Of a stretch of 64,000 nucleotides of DNA, positions 1-8,648 are shown piece after piece. Each line of letters opens with the position of its first letter. The first letter of the stretch is position 1. Location: positions 310,076 through 374,075 of the forward strand of contig JADMKP010000008.1 in NCBI GenBank assembly GCA_015478775.1, in the 5' to 3' direction. Made by a program: the position numbers and the translations under genes. Source of the stretch: Fermentimonas sp. (GTDB lineage Bacteria; Bacteroidota; Bacteroidia; Bacteroidales; Dysgonomonadaceae). The notes below the pieces were generated by a model, which ran no database searches, was not told the origin of the DNA, and saw only the letters and a program-made list of their open reading frames with translations.

Positions 1-409
1 TCTCCCTTGCCAATCTATCCATCCTCTCGGCATGCTCAACACTCACCGCCAACGGCTTCTCCACCATCACATGAATACCTTTTGGGGCACATACCTCAAC
101 CGTTTTCAAATGATCATAAATAGAGTTAAAAGCAACCACCCCCTGCGGCTCAGTTTCCTCAATCATACTCTGCAAATCATCATACACCAATTCCATGTCA
201 AAGCCATACCTGCCAGACAGCTCCTGCGCCCTCTTCTTGTTAGGCTCTGCAATACCCACAATTACAATATCAGTCCTGGTTTTATGATTATTCAAAAGAC
301 CATGCACATGATCATGCGACAAACCATCAATACCTATTCTTACTTGAGCATTAACCAATTGCAAGCTAAAAAGAGTTATAAACGCAAAAAGTATACTATA
401 TATTTTCAT
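1..409 (-). CDS. Gfo/Idh/MocA family oxidoreductase, N-terminal part (cut by window edge)
   Basis: The minus strand opens with ATG at 409 and stays open to the window edge (136 codons). The first ~21 residues form a signal peptide ending in VNAQ, so the product is exported. A Rossmann half follows: VRIGIDGLSHDHVHG, then IVIVGIAEPNKKRA, and near the end the family's conserved EKP lysine motif (HVMVEKPLAVS). Family knowledge: these enzymes are NAD(P)-dependent sugar or polyol oxidoreductases, and secreted forms are common in Bacteroidota glycan loci. The first glycine motif reads GIDGLSHDHVHG rather than a classic GxGxxG, as in the subgroup with GxxxxHxHxxG. The C-terminal substrate-binding half is off the window, so the substrate is unknown. 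Confidence 0.85.
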   Translation of the reverse strand, partial: MKIYSILFAFITLFSLQLVNAQVRIGIDGLSHDHVHGLLNNHKTRTDIVIVGIAEPNKKRAQELSGRYGFDMELVYDDLQSMIEETEPQGVVAFNSIYDHLKTVEVCAPKGIHVMVEKPLAVSVEHAERMDRLARE

Positions 410-456
410 ATGATTAATTTATTTTTTCTTGTTGGTATATGGAACCTTTTATGACT

Positions 457-494
457 AAAATAATCATTCCCTTCGGTTGTTTAATGATTATTTT
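457..494. repeat. Perfect 12-bp inverted repeat in the oxidoreductase leader
   Basis: AAAATAATCATT (457-468) and AATGATTATTTT (483-494) are exact reverse complements with a 14-base spacer. The pair lies 48 bases upstream of the start codon at 409, between the weak -7 candidate and the gene. It could be an operator for a dimeric regulator or a leader hairpin; the AT-rich stem makes an RNA terminator unlikely. Confidence 0.55.
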
Positions 495-731
495 AATCAT
501 GTCGGTTTCATATCATTTGATTTATCAATTAAGAATTTCAAAGATAAAGTTTTAATTCTATCAATTGCAATTCAAGATTAAGGGAAGTTAGGGGAAATTA
601 GAGGGGAATTTCCCTTAATTGTCTATTTCCAACTTTCAGGTCTTTCTAGTATATATCCATTTTCAAGTTCTATCTGTTCAGATAATACAGATTCTGCGAA
701 TACACTATAGCTTGAGTCAAGTTTTTCATAT

Positions 732-761
732 AAAAAATGACCGCCCTACAATTGGGCGGCC
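732..761 (-). terminator. Rho-independent terminator, minus strand
   Basis: Read on the minus strand, a GC-rich stem (GCCGCCC pairing with GGGCGGT, loop AATTGTA) is followed by CATTTTTT. It lies about 140 bases past the stop codon of the GDPD gene and is the natural end of the sigma/FecR/SusC/SusD/GDPD transcript. Confidence 0.8.
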
Positions 762-900
762 GACCTTTATCTATCCCAATAAAGGGTGTAATAATTCTAT
801 ATTACACAACTATATAATTATTCTTGATATATCAAATTTGATGTATCATTTCCAGTATGTTTTACAACATTTTATATGAAAATTATTCAACAGTCCCAAT

Positions 901-1785
901 CTAATTTTTGTAACCCTCTTTCTCCAAAAAGCTTGTCAACTCTTTAATCCTGTCAGTTTGAATAATATTTACATTATTGTTTATATACCACTCATAAACA
1001 TTAGGGTTTTCAAGTGAAACATCGTCGTGATTACCCGCATTATGATTATACCACAAAGAATTTACCCAAATACGAATTCCTTTATCCCTCAATGGCTTAA
1101 AGTCTATAAGACTATCTTCGTTTTCGCCCACTGTAAATTCAAAACCATAAGGACTGTAGTTTTCTATGAAATCATTAATAAGATCCCATCCTTCACCTCT
1201 CTCCAACCTTACAATAGGCATATACACTATTTCATCTTTTATATGGCCGTAGTTGTTATTGAAAGTCTTATACTCAGAATTACCCTTAAAAAGCACTTCA
1301 TTCAGCATATCATACTTTTCAAGCATCGGATATACCAAACCAATATAGTCAAATCCTTTATCTAAGTTAAGAAATATTTTCCCTTTCGATTCTAACAAAA
1401 TCTCTTCCAACGTAGGCACTCGCATCTGTGTAGCATGTCCGGCACCATCACGCAAATACAACTCCTTAATCTCGGCAAGCGTATAATCACTTGGCATACC
1501 TTTACCAGTAGTTGTGCGATCGATAGTCCTATCGTGCATTAAAATCAATACACTATCTCGTGTCAGTGCAATATCAATTTCAGCCATATCAGCCCCTGCC
1601 TCAATAGCCTTTCTAATTGCCCAAACCGAATTCTCAGGCGCCTCTCTCCAGTTGCCCCTATGAGCCACCACCATCACCTTGTCTTGCGGAAACTCATGAA
1701 GTGAAAACACTTTCTCGCTCTCAGTTTGAGTGCAACCTAACAGTACAAGCGAAAAAAATATAATTATTGTTCTTATCATTATCAT
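901..1785 (-). CDS. Glycerophosphodiester phosphodiesterase family lipoprotein
   Basis: The 294-residue product hydrolyses glycerophosphodiesters to an alcohol and glycerol 3-phosphate, by family. The N-terminus is a lipoprotein signal (FSLVLLGCTQ, lipobox Cys near residue 18), so it is probably anchored at the cell envelope. Family signatures are visible: VAHRGNWREAPENS (catalytic His/Arg, then Glu), the metal-binding EIDIALTRD, and MHDRTIDRTTTGKG with the second catalytic His. Length matches single-domain secreted GDPD proteins. It starts 17 bases after the SusD stop and is the last gene of the sigma/FecR/SusC/SusD run, implying that the SusCD complex imports a phosphodiester-containing compound. 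The exact substrate cannot be read from sequence. Confidence 0.92.
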   Translation of the reverse strand: MIMIRTIIIFFSLVLLGCTQTESEKVFSLHEFPQDKVMVVAHRGNWREAPENSVWAIRKAIEAGADMAEIDIALTRDSVLILMHDRTIDRTTTGKGMPSDYTLAEIKELYLRDGAGHATQMRVPTLEEILLESKGKIFLNLDKGFDYIGLVYPMLEKYDMLNEVLFKGNSEYKTFNNNYGHIKDEIVYMPIVRLERGEGWDLINDFIENYSPYGFEFTVGENEDSLIDFKPLRDKGIRIWVNSLWYNHNAGNHDDVSLENPNVYEWYINNNVNIIQTDRIKELTSFLEKEGYKN

Positions 1786-1801
1786 ACAAATATATTTCTA
1801 G

Positions 1802-3175
1802 CTACTGACCAATACTATACCCTTCGTTTTGCCAACCTTCTTTATTATTCACATTTTCAATTTCAGTCATTGGCACAGGGTAAAGCTGTCTGTATGGTTC
1901 AATACCACTAAATATACTAGCAAACTGCCCCGTTCTCACAATATCAAACCAGCGGTCGGCTTCCAAAGCAAGCTCTAATCTACGTTCTTGGTAAACAGCT
2001 TTTCTGAAATCATCTTTTGTTGTATAGTCGCTAATGGTTTTCGCAGGCAATCCAGCATTCATTCTTACAGCATTAAGCGCATCCAAAGCATCAGCGCTTA
2101 CAGTACTACTCTGCTCATTCAACGCTTCGGCATACATTAACATAACTTCAGCACAACGCATTATGGGGAAGTCGCTACTGGTCTCATTATTAGTGGCAGG
2201 AGCATTAAATTTCCCTGGGCGCTGACCACTTCCTGTGGGGCGCAACATTGCTTTTCTGTTGTCACTGTCGCTTTCAAATTGTGATTGTTCCAACGTGATA
2301 ACATTGCCATTATCGTTGTTTCTGTATCTGTTGTTCTGATGAACAGACTCTCCAACACCACCTTTCAAGTATTGAACTGCAAACAAAATATCCTTACTAG
2401 TTTTTAAATTATCCGGAAATGTTTCAGGAGTAGGAACAAGACCTATAGTTTGACCCAATTCTATTGCATCCACCAAAGGACTTAGCTCGGATATTGCATT
2501 ATCGAATGATTTTTGATATAAATATACCTTAGCCAAAAGAGCTTGTGCCGCATAAGAAGTAGCTCGCCCTCTTTCAGAATCAGGCCATGAAGTAGGCAGT
2601 TTCTTTGCATTTGTTAAATCAATAATAATTTGTTCATATATCTTACTTTTATCCTCTCTAAAGTTTTCTCGCGCTTCATCCACTGTTTGTACTTCAGTTA
2701 TTAAAGGCACATTTCCCCATAAACGAACTAAATTAAAATATGCCAAACCTCTTAAAAATGATGCTTGTCCAACAATGTTGTTTTTTTGTGTCTCAGACAT
2801 TTGAACGTTATCTACATTTTGCAAAATCAAATTCGTTCTATAAACAACTTTGTAAAGAGACTGCCACGCATTCTGAAAATTAGTGTTTGCAGGAGTTTCA
2901 GTAAACACTTCAATCTGATAGTGAATACCACCACTGGCGCCCGAGTTTTCGTTAGCAACATTATCACCCCTAATTTCCATAAGAGTCATAAAAGTTCCGT
3001 TGTACTGGTTGCCCGATTGCATTTCGTCATACGCACCAATAATACCACCTTCCAATCCTTCAATATCTTTATAAAATGTTTCCTCAGTTGGAAAATCAAT
3101 AGGTTTTAAATCTAAGAAATCTTCGCAACTATATAGTAGTATGATTGATAAACTTATTAATATTATTTTTTTCAT
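1802..3175 (-). CDS. SusD/RagB family nutrient-binding outer membrane lipoprotein
   Basis: The 457-residue protein has a lipoprotein signal (ISLSIILLYSCEDFLD; Cys ~17) followed by the hallmark start of SusD proteins, FLDLKPIDFPTEETFYKD. The TPR-like helical core (LRGLAYFNLVRLWGNVPL, AAQALLAKVYLYQKSFDNA) and the C-terminal RRLELALEADRWFDIVRTG are typical of the family. SusD proteins form the surface lid of the SusC channel. It follows the STN-type SusC by 12 bases and precedes the GDPD lipoprotein by 16, so the three form one unit. It is somewhat short for the family (often 500-600 residues). The ligand is unknown; the neighbour suggests a phosphodiester compound rather than a polysaccharide. 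Confidence 0.95.
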   Translation of the reverse strand: MKKIILISLSIILLYSCEDFLDLKPIDFPTEETFYKDIEGLEGGIIGAYDEMQSGNQYNGTFMTLMEIRGDNVANENSGASGGIHYQIEVFTETPANTNFQNAWQSLYKVVYRTNLILQNVDNVQMSETQKNNIVGQASFLRGLAYFNLVRLWGNVPLITEVQTVDEARENFREDKSKIYEQIIIDLTNAKKLPTSWPDSERGRATSYAAQALLAKVYLYQKSFDNAISELSPLVDAIELGQTIGLVPTPETFPDNLKTSKDILFAVQYLKGGVGESVHQNNRYRNNDNGNVITLEQSQFESDSDNRKAMLRPTGSGQRPGKFNAPATNNETSSDFPIMRCAEVMLMYAEALNEQSSTVSADALDALNAVRMNAGLPAKTISDYTTKDDFRKAVYQERRLELALEADRWFDIVRTGQFASIFSGIEPYRQLYPVPMTEIENVNNKEGWQNEGYSIGQ

Positions 3176-3187
3176 AATTGTCTAGAA

Positions 3188-6100
3188 TTAAAATTGAATA
3201 TTTAAACCTAAAGTAACAGTTCTTGCCAAAGGATACATACCATAGTCTTCGCCACTTGTAGTTGCAGATGACCGGTTAGAAACCTCAGGATTATAACCGT
3301 TATATTTAGTAAACGTAAAAGGATTTTGAACGGAGGTATAAATACGAAGATTTTCAACATAAAGTCTACTCATCAAACTTTTAGGCAGAGTGTATCCCAA
3401 TGTTATATTTTTAATTCTCAAGTATGAACCATCCTCTATATGCCATGTAGATGTTGTACCGTTTTGTCCTTTACTTACTCTATTTGCGCGTACATTCATT
3501 CCACTTCCCGGTTCAGATTCCGAAACCCATCTATTAAGCGCACCTTTATAGTTGTTCATATTTCCTTCATGATTGTAAAAATATCGTCTCGAAAGATTTA
3601 GTATCTCATTACCATAAACGCCTTGAAAAGCCATATTAAAGTCGAGATCTTTCCAACCTAAAGATGTTCCGAAACCATATGTGAAATCCGGAGCATAGTT
3701 TCCAACAACTGCACGGTCTGTATCTGAAATATCTAAAATACCATCACCATTTACATCTTTAAACTTAAAGTCACCAGGTTTGCTATCCTGAAAACCATAG
3801 TTGGCTGGAGAATCTTGATGGTGTAATGAAGCATCAACTTCAGCTTGATTCATAAATACCCCTTCTACTACTGGCAGATAGTATGATCCAATTGGATCAC
3901 CAACTTGGGTTATAAAGTAGGCATTACCAACAGATCCCGACTGAATTATAGGTGCGTTGCCCGGACCCAACTCTTTTACTTTATTAATATTACGCGAGAT
4001 GTTGAAGTATGTTCCCCAAGTAAAATCTCTTCTTGTATAGTTGGTTCCAAAATTAAATTCAATACCCTTATTATTTACTTTCCCAATATTCTCAAGTCGT
4101 GTAGCATAACCTGTTGTACGTGGAATAGGAACATTTAATAGTAGATCATAAGTATTACTGTCATATACATCTAAACCTAATGTCAGAAAATTATTGAAAA
4201 GAGAAGCATCAAAACCTATGTTAACCTGTGCTGTCTTTTCCCATTTTAATTCAGGGTTTGGCATACTGCTTGGAGCTGCACCAGTTATAACCGATGGAGT
4301 AGAACCACCCAATACGTAGCTGTAATAACTAATTTCACCCTGAGCACCATAATTTGGAATTCTGAAGTTTCCTGTTAATCCGTAACTAGCACGAAGTTTC
4401 AAATCATCAATAAAAGTCATTTCACTCATAAAATCTTCTTCTGATAATCTCCAACCTACAGATGCAGAAGGAAAAGTACCCCATCTATTGTCACTGCCAA
4501 AACGCGATGCACCATCGGCTCTAATTGCTGCAGTAGCCATATACTTTCCTAAATAGCTGTATTGCACACGAGCAAGAGCAGAAAGTAGTGCCCATTCTGA
4601 TGCACCCGAGTTACCACGTGTTACAGTTCCAGCATTTAATGTTTTAATAGAATTAGATATAAATCCATTTGCAAACATATAATTGTCATCATCTCTCTGA
4701 AATTGCATTGTCCAACCTCCTAGGGCAGAGATATCGTGCCCATTGCTGTTTTTTGCATAATTCAAAGTTTGCTCCAAAAGCCAATTATACCTTTGCGATG
4801 ATCGAGAAGTAGCTTCAGCTTCCGATTCAGGATTTCCTGCAGTATTCGAAACTGGTAAAGTAGAAGGGCGAAATGTTTGTCGTGCATCACTTGAAAAGTC
4901 TACACCAAAGTTTACTTTATATGATAAGCTAGGTAAGAACTGAGCTTCCCCAAAAACATTACCAAAAATCCGCGTTGCTTTTCTAATATCCGTTGGTAAA
5001 AGAGCCAGCGCAACCGGGTTCCAAACCTGTGTTTGAGAATTCCCTCTTCTTTCAACCCCGTTTACCGTAGTTATTGCATTAGGGCTCCAAGCATTCTGGT
5101 CGAAATTAAATGAGCCATCTGCATTATAAACCGGAAAAATAGGAGCACTGTGCAGGGCAGATGATATAATTCCACCTCCAGATGCATTGTAAGCACCGTT
5201 TGCATTTACAGCATTATCAACTATATAAGAAGGATTTAATCCCAAGCCAAACTTAAATATACCCTCTGTAACATCAAGGTTAAATCGAGCACTATATCTT
5301 TCAAAATCACTACCTAATACAACACCTTCTTGAGTGAGATAATCCAAAGACGTATAATATTTAATATTATCAGATCCGCCCGAAACCGATAAAGTGTGAT
5401 TTTGTATTCCTGCAGTTCTAAATATTTCATCTTGCCAATCAGTATCAGTAAGTCCTTTTTCTCCATTCAGATAAGGATATATTTCTACCGGCATTACCGT
5501 ATTGTAGTCGTTATTTGTGTTTTGTAATCTAATTACATTATCATCATTAGCACTATAAGCCAAGGGACTTTGGTTATTGGCAATTCTGCGATTATTAATT
5601 GATTCCATTCTATCTGAATAGGAATTATTTCTTGAATCGCGAACCAGCTCCGAGTATTCGTACGCATTAAGCATATCTATTTTTTTTGAAACATTCTGTG
5701 CTCCAAAATAACCGTTGTAAGTAACTTTTGCTTTACCTTCACTACCTTTCTTGGTTGTAATTAAAACTACCCCGTTAGAACCCCTCGATCCATAAATAGC
5801 AGAGGATGAAGCATCTTTTAGAACTTCTATAGATTCTACATCATTCATATTAAAAGAATTCAAATCTTCTTTAGCTAACGGCACGCCATCAACCACATAT
5901 AGCGGACTTGTTCCGGCAGTTATAGTACCGGTACCACGTACTTTAATTTGTAGGTTCGAACCTGGTTCTCCCGAATTCTGAGAGACTTGTACACCTGGCA
6001 TTCTACCAACCATTGCTTCTGCAAGAGAAGTAACTGGTTTGTCTTGCAAATCGCTGCTTCTTAAACTTGCAATAGCTGTTGTAACATCTCTTCTTCTTTG

Positions 6101-6700
6101 CACACCATACCCCACCACCACAACTTCATCAAGCATCTCAGTGTCTTCCTGCAAAACAATATTTGCAAGTTGCGTACTTTTAGCTGATAGTTCCAACGGT
6201 CTGTATCCCACATAAGAAATTGAGATTACAGCATCTTGTGGTACATCAATAAGAGAGTAATTACCATCGTAGTCTGTAACTGTGCCCTTAGTTGCATCAC
6301 CCTTCACCATCACGGTAGCCCCAATTACCGGTTCACCGGCAGCATCAGCAATATTTCCCTCTATATTGCGCCTCGGAGCAGCTTGTTGCACCTCTCTCTT
6401 CAATACAACCTGATTACCCGAGATCTCATAGCTAATATTCTTATCGCTAAAAAGACTTGTTAGCAGAGTTGCAATATTTTCTTCATTACTCTGCAAAGTA
6501 ACTCTTTGTTGCAATGGCACCGAATTGTCGAATACAAAACGGTAGTCAGACTGCAACTCAATAGACTTAATAGCCTCAGATAGAGTCACATTGTTTAAGT
6601 TCAGTTGTATTGCCGAATTATTCTGTGCATTTGCAGTCACCACACATAACGATAGTGACAGGCTGAATAGCACATTAAACAGCATTTTTTTCAAATTCAT
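3188..6700 (-). CDS. SusC/RagA TonB-dependent transporter with STN signalling domain
   Basis: The 1170-residue outer membrane transporter has these domains in order: signal peptide (cut near VVTANAQ, residue ~26), STN domain (~28-108, IQLNLNNVTLSEAIKSIELQ), carboxypeptidase-regulatory-like domain (~112-195, IEGNIADAAGEPVIGATVMV), TonB plug (from VVVGYGVQRRRD to the VDGVPL region), and a C-terminal beta-barrel ending in Phe (VTLGLNIQF). STN domains contact FecR-type anti-sigma factors, and a FecR gene lies directly upstream, so import and transcription are probably coupled. It sits 71 bases after fecR and 12 before susD. No frameshift is seen; length is usual for STN-bearing SusC proteins. Confidence 0.95.
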   Translation of the reverse strand: MNLKKMLFNVLFSLSLSLCVVTANAQNNSAIQLNLNNVTLSEAIKSIELQSDYRFVFDNSVPLQQRVTLQSNEENIATLLTSLFSDKNISYEISGNQVVLKREVQQAAPRRNIEGNIADAAGEPVIGATVMVKGDATKGTVTDYDGNYSLIDVPQDAVISISYVGYRPLELSAKSTQLANIVLQEDTEMLDEVVVVGYGVQRRRDVTTAIASLRSSDLQDKPVTSLAEAMVGRMPGVQVSQNSGEPGSNLQIKVRGTGTITAGTSPLYVVDGVPLAKEDLNSFNMNDVESIEVLKDASSSAIYGSRGSNGVVLITTKKGSEGKAKVTYNGYFGAQNVSKKIDMLNAYEYSELVRDSRNNSYSDRMESINNRRIANNQSPLAYSANDDNVIRLQNTNNDYNTVMPVEIYPYLNGEKGLTDTDWQDEIFRTAGIQNHTLSVSGGSDNIKYYTSLDYLTQEGVVLGSDFERYSARFNLDVTEGIFKFGLGLNPSYIVDNAVNANGAYNASGGGIISSALHSAPIFPVYNADGSFNFDQNAWSPNAITTVNGVERRGNSQTQVWNPVALALLPTDIRKATRIFGNVFGEAQFLPSLSYKVNFGVDFSSDARQTFRPSTLPVSNTAGNPESEAEATSRSSQRYNWLLEQTLNYAKNSNGHDISALGGWTMQFQRDDDNYMFANGFISNSIKTLNAGTVTRGNSGASEWALLSALARVQYSYLGKYMATAAIRADGASRFGSDNRWGTFPSASVGWRLSEEDFMSEMTFIDDLKLRASYGLTGNFRIPNYGAQGEISYYSYVLGGSTPSVITGAAPSSMPNPELKWEKTAQVNIGFDASLFNNFLTLGLDVYDSNTYDLLLNVPIPRTTGYATRLENIGKVNNKGIEFNFGTNYTRRDFTWGTYFNISRNINKVKELGPGNAPIIQSGSVGNAYFITQVGDPIGSYYLPVVEGVFMNQAEVDASLHHQDSPANYGFQDSKPGDFKFKDVNGDGILDISDTDRAVVGNYAPDFTYGFGTSLGWKDLDFNMAFQGVYGNEILNLSRRYFYNHEGNMNNYKGALNRWVSESEPGSGMNVRANRVSKGQNGTTSTWHIEDGSYLRIKNITLGYTLPKSLMSRLYVENLRIYTSVQNPFTFTKYNGYNPEVSNRSSATTSGEDYGMYPLARTVTLGLNIQF

Positions 6701-6771
6701 ATTAAATTCATTTAAAGTTTAAAGTTTGTTTTTTAATTATCTCTCTTTTCTATTATTTTTTATCTCTTCTA

Positions 6772-7767
6772 TTATTGTATTCCATTAATTTTAACATGCT
6801 TTTCATCAACAGTATAAGATATAGGAACTATTTTACTCATTATATTCAACATCTCTTCAAGCGATTCATTTTTGATAGTCATCCAATATCGTCTATCGCT
6901 ATCAATGTTGGTATAGTCAATTGTCATCCCATATCGTTTTTCGAGTTTCAATATAATTTCATCAAAAGTCGCATTCTCAAATTTAAGTTCATCAAGCAAC
7001 CAAATATCATAGTTGTAATTTGTAATCTTATCCACACTGCAATAGAGTGCACCATTTCTCTTTTCAATAATTGCCATCTCCATATTGCTTAAAACTGCAA
7101 GACTGGCATTATTTCTCCTGTCTTTAAGTTGCACGCTACCATTATTAAGGGCCACTTCAATTGCATCCATATCACTTTTCACATTAAACGAAGTGCCAAG
7201 AACAGTAAGCAAAACCTCATCCTCAATATTCAGGATAAAAGGCATCTCACGGTTTTCAGTTACATCAAAATAAACCTCACCAGTCATAGATATATCTCTG
7301 TTATCAACTGCAAACAAGTTAGAGTAGGAGATAGAGGCACCAGCATTTAGCCATACCTCGGTACCATCAGGCAATATAGCTTTAGATTTCTGCCCTTCAG
7401 GAGCTAAAATAGTTGTATAGGTATCAGAAAGTCCGTCGTTATTAAAAACAAATGCAGATAAGGCATATCCTGCAGTTAAAAATACCACTGCCACTATTGC
7501 CGCAACAGCTATAAACTGCTTTAGAGAATAAGTTACAGCCGGTTTATTAAAAGATATCCTCTGAGCAATCTCATTCCATACCTTTTCTTTGTTCGGTATA
7601 ATAAATTTTGTACTTTCTATTTCAGTAAAATGTTTTTCGTTCTTTAGTGAATTATAGACAAATTCATTTTCCGCCGATAAGTTTCGCCACAATTCCACCT
7701 TTTCTTTTTCAGATTCAGAAGCAGTTTCATTTAGCACTTTATCAATTAATTCGTACGGTATTTCCAT
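6772..7767 (-). CDS. FecR-type anti-sigma factor
   Basis: The 331-residue inner membrane protein has a short cytoplasmic N-terminal helix region (LIDKVLNETASESEKEKVELW) that binds the sigma factor, one transmembrane helix (~85-110, FIAVAAIVAVVFLTAGYAL), a periplasmic FecR domain (APEGQKSKAILPDGTEVWLN, then MTGEVYFDV) and a C-terminal DUF4974-type domain (FENATFDEIILKLEKRYGM) that resembles an STN fold. By family it relays the state of the STN-type SusC to the ECF sigma factor. It lies between the sigma gene (89 bases upstream) and that SusC. Confidence 0.95.
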   Translation of the reverse strand: MEIPYELIDKVLNETASESEKEKVELWRNLSAENEFVYNSLKNEKHFTEIESTKFIIPNKEKVWNEIAQRISFNKPAVTYSLKQFIAVAAIVAVVFLTAGYALSAFVFNNDGLSDTYTTILAPEGQKSKAILPDGTEVWLNAGASISYSNLFAVDNRDISMTGEVYFDVTENREMPFILNIEDEVLLTVLGTSFNVKSDMDAIEVALNNGSVQLKDRRNNASLAVLSNMEMAIIEKRNGALYCSVDKITNYNYDIWLLDELKFENATFDEIILKLEKRYGMTIDYTNIDSDRRYWMTIKNESLEEMLNIMSKIVPISYTVDEKHVKINGIQ

Positions 7768-7856
7768 ATTGTCATATAATAACTTTATCCTTATATCCTT
7801 TTAGACACAAGAAAAAGAAATACCCCTAAAAAAAATAAATAATTTAGAAAGAAATT

Positions 7857-8402
7857 TTATTTAGAAATAAATAGTACCGATATTAAAGTGGTTAGAGCAC
7901 TGTTTTTAGAAACATACTCTCTTATTTTTTTATAGGCAATGCCCATTTGGTTTTCCACTGTCTTCACCGAAATATTTTTAGTATTAGCAATCTGCCTATA
8001 AGTATTGTTTTCCACTTTACTCATCTTAAATACCTCTTTGCACTTTTCAGGCAATGACTCAATAGCCTCATTAGTCAGTAAGTATAACTCTTCATTAAAT
8101 GAGTTTTCATTATCGTCAGATATGCTCAAGTTGTTATGATGCTCCTCTAAAAGAGTTTCAAACTTCTTGCTATTTCTAAAAAGGTTAAACATTTTGTTTC
8201 TTGCAGCAGTAAAAAGATATGTTTTTATGTGCGATATACTCACGCTATCTCTATTTTCCCATAAGCTCACAAACACATCCTGCACAATATCCTCAATCAA
8301 TTCCACATCAGAGGTGTAGTAGTTAAGAGACTTGCATAGATCATTAAAATACAAATCATACAAATAACGAAACGACTGTTTGTCTATTTTTATTTGATTC
8401 AT
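7857..8402 (-). CDS. ECF RNA polymerase sigma factor (sigma-70 family)
   Basis: The 181-residue protein has region 2 (YDLYFNDLCKSLNYYTSD, then IEDIVQDVFVSLWENRD) and region 4 with a helix-turn-helix (TYRQIANTKNISVKTVENQM). The partial palindromic layout and length fit the Bacteroidota FecI-like group that pairs with FecR. It heads the fecR-susC-susD-GDPD set and probably drives that operon, possibly including itself. The C-terminus carries an extra hydrophobic tail (ALTTLISVLFISK), common in this group. A consensus vegetative promoter lies immediately upstream. Confidence 0.95.
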   Translation of the reverse strand: MNQIKIDKQSFRYLYDLYFNDLCKSLNYYTSDVELIEDIVQDVFVSLWENRDSVSISHIKTYLFTAARNKMFNLFRNSKKFETLLEEHHNNLSISDDNENSFNEELYLLTNEAIESLPEKCKEVFKMSKVENNTYRQIANTKNISVKTVENQMGIAYKKIREYVSKNSALTTLISVLFISK

Positions 8403-8431
8403 TTGTTTTGAAAATTCAATTTTGAGTACTG

Positions 8432-8462
8432 CAAATTTAAGGGGTTAATTTATGAATACAAA
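8432..8462 (-). promoter_or_regulatory. Bacteroidota consensus promoter for the ECF sigma operon
   Basis: On the minus strand TTTG (8462-8459) is followed after exactly 19 bases by TAAATTTG (8439-8432), matching the Bacteroidota primary-sigma pattern TTTG-N19-TAnnTTTG. Transcription would begin about 8425, giving a ~20-base leader before the start codon at 8402. This is the best promoter match in the window. Confidence 0.75.
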
Positions 8463-8521
8463 CATTATAGAAAAACTTAATTAAAATGTAACTAATTCAA
8501 GCATTTACGATTTAAGTATTA

Positions 8522-8553
8522 CCAAAAACAAAACGCCCGGATTTCTCCGGACG
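8522..8553 (-). terminator. Rho-independent terminator after the second SusD gene
   Basis: On the minus strand GTCCGGA-GAAA-TCCGGGC forms a stem with a GNRA-type GAAA tetraloop, followed by GTTTTGTTTTTGG. It lies ~95 bases past the SusD stop at 8649 and upstream of the sigma promoter, separating the two operons. Confidence 0.85.
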
Positions 8554-8648
8554 TCTGAGCAAAATTTCTAAGAATTAGAACAACAATTAATAACCTTAAA
8601 CTTACCTTTAAATTTATTTCATCCTTAACATTAATATAAACCTTAATC

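Larger units (their letters stand above)
410..900. promoter_or_regulatory. Intergenic region ahead of the oxidoreductase and downstream of the GDPD gene
   Basis: No gene is supported in these ~490 bases; the short plus-strand open frames show no recognisable protein. On the minus strand TATCTTTG at 539-546 fits the Bacteroidota -7 box (TAnnTTTG), but I see no -33 TTTG at the usual distance, so it is only a weak promoter candidate for the oxidoreductase. A 12-bp inverted repeat (457-494) would lie in that gene's leader, and a minus-strand terminator lies at 732-761. Confidence 0.4.

Noticed and set aside
32-454. Plus-strand open frame of 140 codons at the left edge
   Set aside because: It lies opposite the oxidoreductase coding strand; the minus-strand translation has a signal peptide and family motifs, while this frame has none.
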